Source: Pseudomonadota bacterium (GTDB lineage: Bacteria > Pseudomonadota > Gammaproteobacteria > Burkholderiales > Burkholderiaceae_C). From it: a stretch of DNA of 64,000 nucleotides. The translations under genes and the position numbers were made by a program. This document shows, piece by piece, positions 10,318 to 19,800 of the stretch (position 1 is its first letter; each line of letters starts with the position of its first letter). The stretch lies in NCBI GenBank assembly GCA_029779845.1, contig JAKOZT010000044.1:1-64000 (forward strand), read 5' to 3'. The notes under the pieces were generated by a model. That model saw only the letters and a list, made by a program, of their open reading frames with translations. It made no database searches and was not told the DNA's origin.

Positions 10318-11025
10318 TCAATGCACGGCCATGCCGACAAGGCGTTCGAGCGCTGCTGCGTCTTCGCGCAGCGCGGCGGCGCTGTCTTCGTGCACCAGCG
10401 CGCCGCGCTCCAGCACCAGCGCCCGGTCGGCGTAGCCGAGCGCCTCCTGCACCTGCTGCTCGACGATCACGACGGTGATGCCGCGCTCGCGGGCGAGAAG
10501 CGCGAACGCGGCCAGCAGCTCCTGGCGGATCAGCGGCGCCAGGCCTTCGAGCGGCTCGTCGAGCAGCAGCAGGCGCGGCTGGCCCAGCAGCGCGCGCGCC
10601 ACCGACAGCATCTGCTGCTCGCCGCCGGAGAGCTGCGCGCCGCCATTGCGGCGCCGCTCGGCCAGGCGCGGGAAGAGGGCGTAGGCCTCATCGAGTGCGC
10701 CGCGCGGCCGGCGCTTCAGGCCGGCGACCAGGTTCTCCTCGACCGTCAGCGAGGGGAAGATGTCGCGCGTCTGCGGCACCAGCCCGAGGCCGCGCGCGGC
10801 GCGCTGGTGCGGCGCCAGGCCGGCGAGGTCTTCGCCGTCGAAGACGATGCGGCCGCGCGTCAGTTGCGCGAGGCCCATGATGGCGGCCAGCGTGGTGGTC
10901 TTGCCGACGCCGTTGCGGCCGATCAGCGCAAGCTTCTCGCGCGGCGCGACCGTGAAGCTCAGGCCGTTGAGCACGGTGATCGGGCCGTAGCCGGCGACGA
11001 CGTCGTGCAGTTCCAGCAATGCCAT
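10318..11025 (-). CDS. livF: Branched-chain amino acid-type ABC transporter ATP-binding protein
   Basis: GRNGVGKTTTLAAIMGL, LSGGEQQMLSVARALLGQPRLLLLDEP. Confidence 0.93.
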   Translation of the reverse strand: MALLELHDVVAGYGPITVLNGLSFTVAPREKLALIGRNGVGKTTTLAAIMGLAQLTRGRIVFDGEDLAGLAPHQRAARGLGLVPQTRDIFPSLTVEENLVAGLKRRPRGALDEAYALFPRLAERRRNGGAQLSGGEQQMLSVARALLGQPRLLLLDEPLEGLAPLIRQELLAAFALLARERGITVVIVEQQVQEALGYADRALVLERGALVHEDSAAALREDAAALERLVGMAVH

Positions 11026-11045
11026 GTCAGTGCCTCACCCGCCAC

Positions 11046-11143
11046 CCGTTCGCCCTGAGCAGGGGACCGAGCTTGACGAGGGCCTCGTGTCGAAGGGGCA
11101 CCGAGGTTCGCGAATGGGCTTCGACAGGCTCAGCCCGAACGGG
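11046..11143. repeat. REP-like inverted repeat (CGTTCGCCCTGAGC ... GGCTTCGACAGGCTCAGCCCGAACG)
   Basis: Arms with the same words occur at 56061-56127; located between livF and livG. Confidence 0.7.
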
Positions 11144-11161
11144 ATCGTGGTGGGGTGCATC

Positions 11162-11905
11162 TCAATGCCCCAGGTAAGCCGCGCGCACGCGCGCATCGTT
11201 GCGGATCGCCTCGGGCGTGCCGTCGGCGATCACCGCGCCTTCGGCGAGCACGACGATGCGCCTGGCGAAGCGGAACACCAGGTCCATGTCGTGTTCGATG
11301 ATCAGCACGGCGAGGTCCTTCGGCAACGCATCCAGCGCGGCGAGCAGGCGCGCGCCTTCGCCTTGCGGCACGCCGGCCATCGGCTCGTCGAGCAGCAGTA
11401 CTTTCGGCCGCAGCGCGAGGGCCAGCGCCATCTCCACCAGGCGCTGCTCGCCGTAGGCCAGGCGCTCGGTGGGCCAGCCGGCGTGTTCGCCCAGGCCGAG
11501 GTCGCGCAGCAGCGCGCGCGCTTCGGTGGCCAGCGCCGGGTAGGCGTCGATCGAACGCCAGAAACTCTTCGTCAGCCCCTCGCGCTCGAAGAGGGCCAGC
11601 TCCACCTGCCGCTGCACCGGCAGATGCGGCGCCAGCGTGGTGATCTGGAAGGTGCGCGCCAGGCCGGCGCGCACGCGCTGCGCCTGCGAGCGGCGTGTCA
11701 CGTCCTCGCCGTTCAGCCAGACGCTGCCCGCGCTCGGCGCGACGGTGCCGCTGAGCTGGTTGACCAGCGTGGTCTTGCCGGCGCCGTTCGGGCCGATCAG
11801 CGCGAGGCGGTCGCCGGCGTGCAGCTTCAGCGACACGCCGCGCGTGACGTGCAGGCCGCCGTAGCGTTTGTCGAGATCGCGGGTTTCGAGCAGGACCGCG
11901 CTCAT
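11162..11905 (-). CDS. livG: ABC transporter ATP-binding protein (LivG type)
   Basis: MSAVLLETRDLDKRYGGLHVTRGVSLKL...GPNGAGKTTLVNQLSGTV...VLLLDEPMAGV. Confidence 0.92.
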   Translation of the reverse strand: MSAVLLETRDLDKRYGGLHVTRGVSLKLHAGDRLALIGPNGAGKTTLVNQLSGTVAPSAGSVWLNGEDVTRRSQAQRVRAGLARTFQITTLAPHLPVQRQVELALFEREGLTKSFWRSIDAYPALATEARALLRDLGLGEHAGWPTERLAYGEQRLVEMALALALRPKVLLLDEPMAGVPQGEGARLLAALDALPKDLAVLIIEHDMDLVFRFARRIVVLAEGAVIADGTPEAIRNDARVRAAYLGH

Positions 11906-12870
11906 GCCTTCGCTCCCAGCCGCCCACGCAGCCAGCCCCAGGCCCGGGCCGGCGGCACCAGCACCACCGCCATCAGCGCGGCGCCGATCACGAACAGCCA
12001 GTGGTACGGGTTGATCGACGCGGCGGTGTGGTGCAGCAGCGTGAAGACGACCGCGCCGACCAGCGCGCCATGTAGCCGCCCGGCGCCGCCGAGGATCAGC
12101 ATCACCAGCGCCTCGGCCGAGAGCGCGAACGACAGGCTGTCGAGCGCGACGATCGCATTGGTCTGCGCCGAGAGCGCGCCCGCCGCGCCGGCCAGCGCGC
12201 CGGCGAAGCCGTACATCGCCAGCAGCCGCGCGCGCACCGGCGTGCCCAGCGCGGCCATGCGCGCGCGGTTCTCGTGGATGCCGCGCACCGCCAGGCCGAA
12301 GGGCGAGTCGACGATGCGCCGCGCGGCGTAGTAGCCGAGCGCGAGCACCGCGAGCGCGTACAGCGCGGCGGTGCGGCCTTCGAGGTCGAAGGCGAAGCGG
12401 CCGAACAGCGGCTCGACCGTGAAGCCGCTCAGGCCGTCGTCGCCGCCGGTCCAGTCGCGCGCCTTCTGCGCCAGGCCGGCGGCGATCTGAGCCACCGCGA
12501 CGGTCAGCATCAGGAAGGTGAAGCCGTGGTAGCGCAGCAGGAAGGCGCCCGAGACCAGCGCCAGCAGCGCGCCCGCGCCCACGCCCACCGCGAGGCCGAG
12601 CAGCGGATCGCCGTGCACGCGCAGCGCGAAGATGCCGGCCGCGTAGGCGCCGGCGCCGAACAGCGCGGCGTGGCCCAGCGTCGCCAGCCCGGCAACGCCG
12701 ACGACGAGGTCGAGCGAGAGCACGAACAGCGCGGTGATCGTGATGCGCGTCAGCAGGCCGAGCTGCTCGGGCAGCAGCCACCAGGCGGCGAGGCCGAGCG
12801 CGAAAGCGATCAGCGGCGCGCGCCAGGCCGGCGCCACGCGCGGCGCCTGTGAATCGGCGGACGTGTTCAT
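11902..12870 (-). CDS. livM: Branched-chain amino acid-type ABC transporter permease (LivM type)
   Basis: VVGVAGLATLGHAALFGAGAYAAGI...RIVDSPFGLAVRGIHENRARMAALGTPV. Confidence 0.92.
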   Translation of the reverse strand: MNTSADSQAPRVAPAWRAPLIAFALGLAAWWLLPEQLGLLTRITITALFVLSLDLVVGVAGLATLGHAALFGAGAYAAGIFALRVHGDPLLGLAVGVGAGALLALVSGAFLLRYHGFTFLMLTVAVAQIAAGLAQKARDWTGGDDGLSGFTVEPLFGRFAFDLEGRTAALYALAVLALGYYAARRIVDSPFGLAVRGIHENRARMAALGTPVRARLLAMYGFAGALAGAAGALSAQTNAIVALDSLSFALSAEALVMLILGGAGRLHGALVGAVVFTLLHHTAASINPYHWLFVIGAALMAVVLVPPARAWGWLRGRLGAKA

Positions 12871-13724
12871 CGCTTCAACAAGCCGTTCGGACGCCACGCC
12901 AGCAGCAGCGCCATCGCGATGAAGAAGAACAGGCTGCCCCAGTCGGACGCGAGGTATTTGCTCGCCGTCTCGACGATGCCCAGCGCCACCGCCGCCAGCA
13001 GCGAGCCCGCCAGGCTGCCCATGCCGCCGACCGCGACCACCACCAGCACCAGCACGAGGTATTTCAGCGCGTAGTAGGGCTCCAGCGGCATCAGCTCGGC
13101 GCCGAGCACGCCGCCGAGCGCGGCCAGCGCGGCGCCGGCGGCGAAGCTCATGCACTGCACGGTGCGGATCGGGATGCCCAGCGTCGCCGCGGTGTCGGGG
13201 TGGTCGACCGCGGCGCGCAGCCACACGCCGAAGCGTGTGCGCGCCACCGTCCAGGCCGCGCCCGCCGCGACCAGCAGGCCCGCGACGATCACCAGCAGCC
13301 GCTGCGCCGGCAGCGTGCGAAAGCCGAGGTCGACCGACTGCGCGATCGCCGGCGGCAGCACGATCAGCTGCACCTGCGGCCCGGCCAGCGCGTTGGTCAG
13401 CGCGATCAGGAAGAAGGCCAGGCCGATCGTGAACAGCACCTGCTCCAGCTCGCTGCGGCGGTAGAGGTGGCGCAGCACCAGCGCTTCGAGCAGCGCGCCG
13501 AGCGCGGCCGTGATCACCAGCGCCGCCGGCAGCGCGAGCCAGAAGCTCCACTGCGCCTCGCGCGTCAGCAGCGCCGCCGCGTAGCCGCCGATCATCGCGA
13601 AGGCGCCGTGCGCGAGGTTCACGAAGCGCATCAGCCCGAGCGTGACCGTCAGCCCCACGGCGATGATGAACAGCACCATGCCGTAGGCCAGGCCGTCGAT
13701 CGCCACGTTGGCGAGCAGCTGCAT
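12867..13724 (-). CDS. livH: Branched-chain amino acid-type ABC transporter permease (LivH type)
   Basis: GLAYGMVLFIIAVGLTVTLGLMRFVNLAHGAFAMIGGYAAAL. Confidence 0.94.
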   Translation of the reverse strand: MQLLANVAIDGLAYGMVLFIIAVGLTVTLGLMRFVNLAHGAFAMIGGYAAALLTREAQWSFWLALPAALVITAALGALLEALVLRHLYRRSELEQVLFTIGLAFFLIALTNALAGPQVQLIVLPPAIAQSVDLGFRTLPAQRLLVIVAGLLVAAGAAWTVARTRFGVWLRAAVDHPDTAATLGIPIRTVQCMSFAAGAALAALGGVLGAELMPLEPYYALKYLVLVLVVVAVGGMGSLAGSLLAAVALGIVETASKYLASDWGSLFFFIAMALLLAWRPNGLLKR

Positions 13725-13731
13725 CGCGGGC

Positions 13732-14907
13732 TTACTTGTCGAGGCCGTGGTCGCCTTGCGGCCCGAAGCTCTGCACTTCCTTGTTGACGAGCTGGCCGCC
13801 GGCCTTCTCCACCGTGCGCAGGTAGACGTTCTGCACGATGTGGCGCGTCTTCGGGTCGATGCGCACCGGCCCGCGCGGGCTCTCCCATTGCAGCGAGCGC
13901 GCGGCGGCGAGCGCCTTCAGGCCGTCCTTCTGGCCGCCGGTCGCCTTGATCATCTCGTGGATCACGTGCATGCCGTCCCACGCGCCCACCGAGGCGTAGT
14001 TGGCGATGGCGTTCGCGTCCTTCTTCTTCAGCGCCGCGACGAAGGCCTTGTTGGCCGGCGAATCGTGCGCCGCCGAGTAGTGGAAGGCGGTGGTCAGGCC
14101 GAGCGCCGAATCGCCGAACTTCTGCAGGTCGAACTCGTCCATCTCGGCCGTGCCGAGGAAGCGGATGCCGGCCTTGGCCAGCCCGTTTTCGTTGTAGGCC
14201 TTGACGAAGCCGAGGTTCGGCGGGCCGCCGGGCAGGAAGGTGTAGACCGCCTGCGCGCCGCTGGCCTTGATGCGCTGCACGAAGGGCGCGAAGTCGGTGG
14301 TGGCCATCGGCATGCGGATGCTCTCGACCACCGTGCCGCCCTGCTTGGTGAACTCGCTCTTCCAGGCCGTTTCGGCGTCGATGCCGGGGCCGTAGTCGGT
14401 CACCGCGGTGACGACCTTCTTGATGTCGTTCTTCGCCGCCCACTGCGCCAGCGGCACGGTCACCTGCCACAGCGTGTAGCTGGTGCGCAGGAAGAACTCG
14501 CTCTTGTCGGTGATCGCCGAGGTGGCGGCGTTGAAGATCACCGTGGGCGTCTGCGACTGCTGGATCAGCGGCGCCACCGCGAAGGCGTTGGGCGTGAAGA
14601 CGAAGCCGCCGAGGTAGTCGACCTTGTCCTTGACGATCAGCTCCTGCACCAGCGTCTTGGTCTGGCCCGGGTTGGGGCCGCCGGTGTCGCGGTAGATCAG
14701 CTCCACGTCCTTGCCGGCGAGCTTGCCGCCCTGCGACGCGATGTAGGCCTCGGCGCCGTTCTTGAACAGCGTGCCGTAGTGGGCGAACGGGCCCGAGAAC
14801 GGGCCGACGATGCCGACCTTGACGGTCTGCGCCGCGGCGCCGGCGGCGCTGAAGGCGAGGGTGGCGGCGGTCAGCGCGGCGGCGCCGCAGCGGGTGCACG
14901 AACTCAT
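13732..14907 (-). CDS. livK: ABC transporter periplasmic substrate-binding protein (LivK/Peripla_BP_6 type)
   Basis: Signal peptide then VKVGIVGPFSGPFAHYGTLFKNGAEAYIASQGGKLAGKDVELIYRDTGG. Confidence 0.92.
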   Translation of the reverse strand: MSSCTRCGAAALTAATLAFSAAGAAAQTVKVGIVGPFSGPFAHYGTLFKNGAEAYIASQGGKLAGKDVELIYRDTGGPNPGQTKTLVQELIVKDKVDYLGGFVFTPNAFAVAPLIQQSQTPTVIFNAATSAITDKSEFFLRTSYTLWQVTVPLAQWAAKNDIKKVVTAVTDYGPGIDAETAWKSEFTKQGGTVVESIRMPMATTDFAPFVQRIKASGAQAVYTFLPGGPPNLGFVKAYNENGLAKAGIRFLGTAEMDEFDLQKFGDSALGLTTAFHYSAAHDSPANKAFVAALKKKDANAIANYASVGAWDGMHVIHEMIKATGGQKDGLKALAAARSLQWESPRGPVRIDPKTRHIVQNVYLRTVEKAGGQLVNKEVQSFGPQGDHGLDK

Positions 14908-14960
14908 CGTCCTGTCTCCGTGTGTTGGTGTTGATCTGGCGCAATGGTCGGCGCAAAAGG

Positions 14961-14989
14961 TTGGTATGTCAACCAATTGGTATATCAAC
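14961..14989. promoter_or_regulatory. Tandem operator-like repeat TTGGTATRTCAAC x2
   Basis: TTGGTATGTCAAC (14961-14973) and TTGGTATATCAAC (14977-14989), 16-bp period, each with imperfect dyad symmetry, upstream of livK. Confidence 0.65.
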
Positions 14990-15034
14990 TTCAGATAGCT
15001 GATATGCGCGCCGGGCGCGAACGCCTCGAAGATC

Positions 15035-15922
15035 TCAGGGCTCCGTCGCCCGCAACTCGTCGTGCAGCCAGTCCACCAGCTTCACCACGTCCGGCCGCCG
15101 GCTCAGATGCGGCGCGAGCCAGATCGCCAGCCGGTTCGGCCCGCGCACGAAGCCCAGCGGCGCCACCAGCGTGCCGCTGGCGAGGTCGTCGCGCACCAGC
15201 ATGCGCGGCACGTTGGCCAGGCCCAGGCCGCAGCGCGCGCCCTGGATCAGCAGGTAGAAGTGGTCGAAGGCTTCGTCGACGCGCAGCTCGGTGCCCTCCG
15301 CCAGCGCCGCGCAGCGTGCCCAGTCGGCCCAGGCGCTGGGGCGCGTGCGCGACACCATCAATCGTGCGCGCGCCAGGTCGGCCACGCTGGCGATGCGCAG
15401 CTGGCGCAGGTAGTCGGGCGAGCACACCGGGCCGATCCATTCGCTCGCCACGTCGTGGCGCAGCGCGTCCTTCGGCGCTTCGATCGAGGACAGCCGGATC
15501 GCCACGCTGACGTTGTCGCGCGCGAAGTCCAGCGGGCCGGAGCTCATGTTGAAGCGCAGCGCGACCTCGGGGTGCGCCTCCTCGAAGCGCGCCAGCCGCG
15601 GGATCAGCCAGTACATCATGATCGACTCGGAGCACGACAGCGTCAGCGGCCCGGGCTCGAGCTGCTCGATGCTGGCCTGGATCAGCGCGAAGGCCTTCGA
15701 GAGCCCGTCGGCCAGGCGCTGCCCTTCGGCGGTGGGCAGCGCGCCGTGCGCGCCGCGTGTCAGCAGCGCGAGGCCGAGCGTGTCTTCCAGCATGCGCACG
15801 TGGCGGCTCACCGCGCCGTGCGTCACCGCCAGCTCGTCGGCCGCGGCGCTGAAGCTGCGCAGCCGCGCGGTGGCCTCGAAGGCGCGCAGCGCGTTCAGCG
15901 ACAGGCGGGGGGTGGTGCTCAT
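15035..15922 (-). CDS. LysR-family regulator (GcvA-like)
   Basis: LSLNALRAFEATARLRSFSAAADELAVTHGAVSRHVRMLEDTLGLALLTR. Confidence 0.93.
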   Translation of the reverse strand: MSTTPRLSLNALRAFEATARLRSFSAAADELAVTHGAVSRHVRMLEDTLGLALLTRGAHGALPTAEGQRLADGLSKAFALIQASIEQLEPGPLTLSCSESIMMYWLIPRLARFEEAHPEVALRFNMSSGPLDFARDNVSVAIRLSSIEAPKDALRHDVASEWIGPVCSPDYLRQLRIASVADLARARLMVSRTRPSAWADWARCAALAEGTELRVDEAFDHFYLLIQGARCGLGLANVPRMLVRDDLASGTLVAPLGFVRGPNRLAIWLAPHLSRRPDVVKLVDWLHDELRATEP

Positions 15923-15950
15923 CGTGGACCTCGGGTTGACCCGCATGCGA

Positions 15951-15967
15951 TGTGAGTAGAACTCACA
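15951..15967. promoter_or_regulatory. Perfect inverted repeat TGTGAGT-AGA-ACTCACA containing a T-N11-A LysR box
   Basis: Located between the divergent LysR gene and the RLP gene; TGAGTAGAACTCA fits T-N11-A. Confidence 0.75.
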
Positions 15968-16032
15968 GCATGGCGAAATCATATCGTTTGCCGCCATAGG
16001 AAGACGTGCCTATTCTTCGCCCCGAAGTCTGC

Positions 16033-17325
16033 ATGAAGCTCACAAGCCCGATGTCCCGCCCCACCCCCCGCGCCGAGTTCAGCGCGCGCTATCTGGTCGA
16101 AAGCTCGGTCGCCTCCGAGAAGGTCGCGCAGGTGATCGCCGGCGAGCAGTCGAGCGGCACCTTCCTGGCGCTGCCGGGCGAGAGCGATGAACTGAAGGAG
16201 CGCTCGCGCGCCCGCGTCGTCGCCATCGAGCCGCTCGCGCCCGCGCTTGCGCCCGCGCTGCCCAGCGCCTTCGTCGAGCGCCATGCGCACGGCGGCGTGT
16301 TCCACCGCGCCGAGATCGAAATCGCCTTTCCGGTCGACAACGTCGGCGCCAACCTGCCCAGCCTGCTCGCCACCGTGGCGGGCAACCTGTTCGAGCTGGG
16401 CGAGGTGACGGGCCTGCGCCTGCTCGACATCGAACTCTCGCCCGACTACGCCGCGCGCTTCGCCGGCCCGGCCTTCGGCATCCCCGGCACGCGGCGTCTC
16501 GCCGGCGTGCAGGGCCGGCCGCTGATCGGCACCATCGTCAAGCCGAGCATCGGCCTGACGCCGGCGCAGACCGCAGAGCTGGTCGACAGCCTGTGCGCCG
16601 CCGGCATCGACTTCGTCAAGGACGACGAGCTGATCGCCGACCCGCCCTATGCGCCCTTCGACGAACGCCTGCGCGCGGTGATGCCGGTGCTGCACCGCCA
16701 TGCCGACCGCCTCGGCCGCATGCCGATGTACGCGATCAACATCTCCGGCTCGGTCGACGAGATGCTGCGCCGCCACGACGCGGTGCTGGCCGCCGGCGGC
16801 AGCTGCGTGATGGTGAGCGTCAACTGGGCCGGCTTCGCCGCGGTGGAGCACCTGCGCCGCCATGCGCAGCTGCCGATTCACGGCCACCGCAACGGCTGGG
16901 GCGCGTTCACGCGCCACGCGGCGCTGGGCTTCTCGTTCACCGCCTACCAGAAGCTGTGGCGGCTGGCCGGCGTGGACCACCTGCACGTCAACGGCATCCG
17001 CAGCAAGTTCTGGGAGGCCGACGAGTCGGTGATCGCCTCGGCGCGCGCCTGCCTCGCGCCCTGGGCCGGCTTGCAGCCGCTGATGCCGGTGTTCTCGTCG
17101 GGCCAGTGGGCCGGCCAGGCCCCCGATCTCTACGCGGCGCTGGGCAGCACCGACCTGATGCACCTGGCCGGCGGCGGCATCATCGGCCACCCCGACGGCA
17201 TCGCCGCCGGCGTGGCCAGCATGCGCGAAGGCTGGGAAGCCGCGGTGGCCGGCACCGGGCTGGACACGTATGCCGAATCGCACGCGGCGCTGCGGCGCGC
17301 GCTGGTGCACTTCGGCACGCTGTAG
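16033..17325 (+). CDS. RuBisCO-like protein (form IV; OiaX-like decarboxylase candidate)
   Basis: PLIGTIVKPSIGLTPAQTAELV...GIDFVKDDELIADPPYAPFDERL...LMHLAGGGIIGHPDGIAAG; KDDE motif retained. Alternative ATG at 16051. Confidence 0.9.
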   Translation: MKLTSPMSRPTPRAEFSARYLVESSVASEKVAQVIAGEQSSGTFLALPGESDELKERSRARVVAIEPLAPALAPALPSAFVERHAHGGVFHRAEIEIAFPVDNVGANLPSLLATVAGNLFELGEVTGLRLLDIELSPDYAARFAGPAFGIPGTRRLAGVQGRPLIGTIVKPSIGLTPAQTAELVDSLCAAGIDFVKDDELIADPPYAPFDERLRAVMPVLHRHADRLGRMPMYAINISGSVDEMLRRHDAVLAAGGSCVMVSVNWAGFAAVEHLRRHAQLPIHGHRNGWGAFTRHAALGFSFTAYQKLWRLAGVDHLHVNGIRSKFWEADESVIASARACLAPWAGLQPLMPVFSSGQWAGQAPDLYAALGSTDLMHLAGGGIIGHPDGIAAGVASMREGWEAAVAGTGLDTYAESHAALRRALVHFGTL

Positions 17326-17345
17326 CGCGTGGGGCGACGACGACC

Positions 17346-18758
17346 ATGCTGAAGCTGGCCTTCTACGGCGACGACTTCACCGGCTCCACCGACGCGCTCG
17401 AGGTGCTGGCCTTCGCCGGCCTGAACTGCGCGCTGTTTCTCAACGTGCCCGATGCGGCCACGCTGCGCGAACTGGGGCCGTTCGACGCCATCGGCGTGGC
17501 CGGCGCGAGCCGCGCGATGTCGCCCGCCGAGATGGACGAACAGCTCGCGCCGGTGCTCGCCGCGATGGCGCAGCTGAGCGTGCCGCTGGTGCACTACAAG
17601 GTCTGCTCGACCTTCGACAGCTCGCCGGCCATCGGCAGCATCGGCCGCGTGATGGAGCTGTCGCGCGCGGCCTTCGGCGCGGGCGCGATTCCGGTCGTCG
17701 CCGCGACGCCGGCGCTGGGCCGCTACGGCCTGTTCGGCAATTTGTTCGCGCGCTCGGGCACCGACGGCCGCGTGCACCGCATCGACCGCCATCCGATCAT
17801 GAGCGTGCACCCGGTGACGCCGATGCACGAGGCCGACCTGGCGCGCCACCTGGCCGCGCAGATGCGGGCGCCGCTGCCGTTCGCCAACTTCACGCTGCCG
17901 ATGTTCGAGCTGGAGCGTGCGGCGATGGACGCCGAGCTGCAACGCGCCGTCGAGGCCGCCACGCCGGCCGGCGCCGTGCTGTTCGATGGCGCGACGGCGG
18001 CTCATCTCACCGCCACCGGCCGCCTGCTGGAATCGCTGACGCAGGGCCGCGACAAGCCGCTCTTCTGCATCGGCGGTTCGGGCCTCGAATACGCGCTGAC
18101 GCAGTGGTGGCGCGAGGCCGGCACGCTGCCGGCGGCGAGCGCGGCGATGGACAGCTTCGATGCCGTGCCGCAGGTGCTGGCCGTCTCGGGCAGCGCCTCG
18201 CCGCTGAGCGCCTTGCAGATCGACGCCGCGCTCGCCGCCGGCTTCGCCGAGCTGCCGGTGGATGCCGCCGCACTGGTGGCCGGGCGCGATGCCGAAGGTG
18301 AACTCGCGCGCCTCGCCGAGCAGGCGCTGCAAGCGCTGCGCAGCGGCCGCAGCGTGATGCTGCACACCGCGCGCGGCCCGCAGGATTTGCGCATCGCCGC
18401 GATGCTCGATGCGCTGGCCGTGCAGGGCATGAGCCGCGAGCAGGCCCGCCACGAAGGCGGCCGCCGCCTCGGCGAGCGCCTCGGCGCGCTGGTCGACGCG
18501 CTGCTGCGCGCGCACCCGCTGCGGCGCCTGCTGCTGTCCGGCGGCGACACCTCCAGCCAGATCACGCAGCGCCTCGCACCCGATGCGCTGCGCGTCGCCG
18601 CGCGCCTCGCGCCCGGCGCGCCGCTGTGCCGCTCGATCGCGCGCGCGCCGCATTTGAAAGACCTCGAGATCGCCTTGAAGGGCGGCCAGATGGGGCAACC
18701 CGACTACTTCGTCAAGGCGCTGCACGGCACGCGCCGAGACCTCTTCATCCCGCTTTGA
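17346..18758 (+). CDS. Four-carbon acid sugar kinase family (DUF1537)
   Basis: MLKLAFYGDDFTGSTDALEVLA...HYKVCSTFDSSPAIGSIGR...LLLSGGDTSSQI. Confidence 0.92.
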   Translation: MLKLAFYGDDFTGSTDALEVLAFAGLNCALFLNVPDAATLRELGPFDAIGVAGASRAMSPAEMDEQLAPVLAAMAQLSVPLVHYKVCSTFDSSPAIGSIGRVMELSRAAFGAGAIPVVAATPALGRYGLFGNLFARSGTDGRVHRIDRHPIMSVHPVTPMHEADLARHLAAQMRAPLPFANFTLPMFELERAAMDAELQRAVEAATPAGAVLFDGATAAHLTATGRLLESLTQGRDKPLFCIGGSGLEYALTQWWREAGTLPAASAAMDSFDAVPQVLAVSGSASPLSALQIDAALAAGFAELPVDAAALVAGRDAEGELARLAEQALQALRSGRSVMLHTARGPQDLRIAAMLDALAVQGMSREQARHEGGRRLGERLGALVDALLRAHPLRRLLLSGGDTSSQITQRLAPDALRVAARLAPGAPLCRSIARAPHLKDLEIALKGGQMGQPDYFVKALHGTRRDLFIPL

Positions 18759-18773
18759 CCAAGGAGACATGAC

Positions 18774-19796
18774 ATGACGTCGTTGCCGAACCGCCGCCGC
18801 GCCCTGCTGCAAGGCGCCACCCTGCTGGCCGCGCCCGCGCTCGTGCTGCCGCGCTACGCGCGCGCGGCCGAGTTCACCTACAAGTTCGGCTCCAACGTGC
18901 CGGCCACGCACCCGCTGAACGTGCGCGCGATGGAAGCCTGCGAGCGCATCCTGAAGGAGACCAACGGGCAGGTGCAGATCAACGTCTTCCCGAACAACCA
19001 GCTCGGCAACGATGCCGACATGCTCTCGCAGCTGCGTGCCGGCGGGCTGGAGTTCTTCACGATCTCGGGCGTCAACGTGCTCTCGCAGCTGGTGCCGATC
19101 GCCTCGATGTGGGGCCTGGGCTTCGCCTGGGCGAACGACGACGCGGTGCATAAGGCGCTCGACGGCGAGCTGGGCAGGTTCCTGCGCGCGCAGTTCCCCA
19201 AGGTCGGGCTGATGGCCTTCGACACGGTGTGGAGCTCGGGCTTCCGCCAGATGACCAACAGCGTGCGGCCGATCACCTCGCCCGACGATCTGAAGGGCCT
19301 GAAGATGCGCGTGCCGGTGAGCCCGCTGTGGACTTCGCTGTTCAAGCACCTGGGCGCCGCGCCGGCCTCGATCAACTTCGCCGAGACCTACTCGTCGCTG
19401 CAGACCAAGGTGGTCGACGGGCAGGAGAACCCGCTGGCGATCATCTCGATCGCCAAGCTCTACGAGGTGCAGAAGTACTGCTCGATGACCAACCACATGT
19501 GGGACGGCTGGTGGTGCATGACCAACCAGAAGCTGTGGGAGCGCATGCCGGAGAAGGCGCGCCCGATCATCGCCAAGCACTTCAACCAGGCCGCGCTCGA
19601 CATGCGCGCCGACGGCGCGAAGCTGAACGCCTCGCTGCGCCCCGAACTCTCCGCCAAGGGCCTGGCCTTCAACGACCCCAAGCTCGACGCCTTCCGTCAG
19701 AAGCTGATCGCCTCGGGCTTCTACGCCGAGTGGAAGCAGAAGTACGGCGACGAAGCCTGGGCGCTGCTGGAAAAGCACACCGGCAAGCTGGGCTGA
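18774..19796 (+). CDS. TRAP transporter substrate-binding protein (DctP), Tat-type signal
   Basis: NRRRALLQGATLLAAPALVLP...YKFGSNVPATHPLNVRAMEACERILKETNGQVQINVFPNNQLG. Confidence 0.93.
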   Translation: MTSLPNRRRALLQGATLLAAPALVLPRYARAAEFTYKFGSNVPATHPLNVRAMEACERILKETNGQVQINVFPNNQLGNDADMLSQLRAGGLEFFTISGVNVLSQLVPIASMWGLGFAWANDDAVHKALDGELGRFLRAQFPKVGLMAFDTVWSSGFRQMTNSVRPITSPDDLKGLKMRVPVSPLWTSLFKHLGAAPASINFAETYSSLQTKVVDGQENPLAIISIAKLYEVQKYCSMTNHMWDGWWCMTNQKLWERMPEKARPIIAKHFNQAALDMRADGAKLNASLRPELSAKGLAFNDPKLDAFRQKLIASGFYAEWKQKYGDEAWALLEKHTGKLG

Positions 19797-19800
19797 AGCC

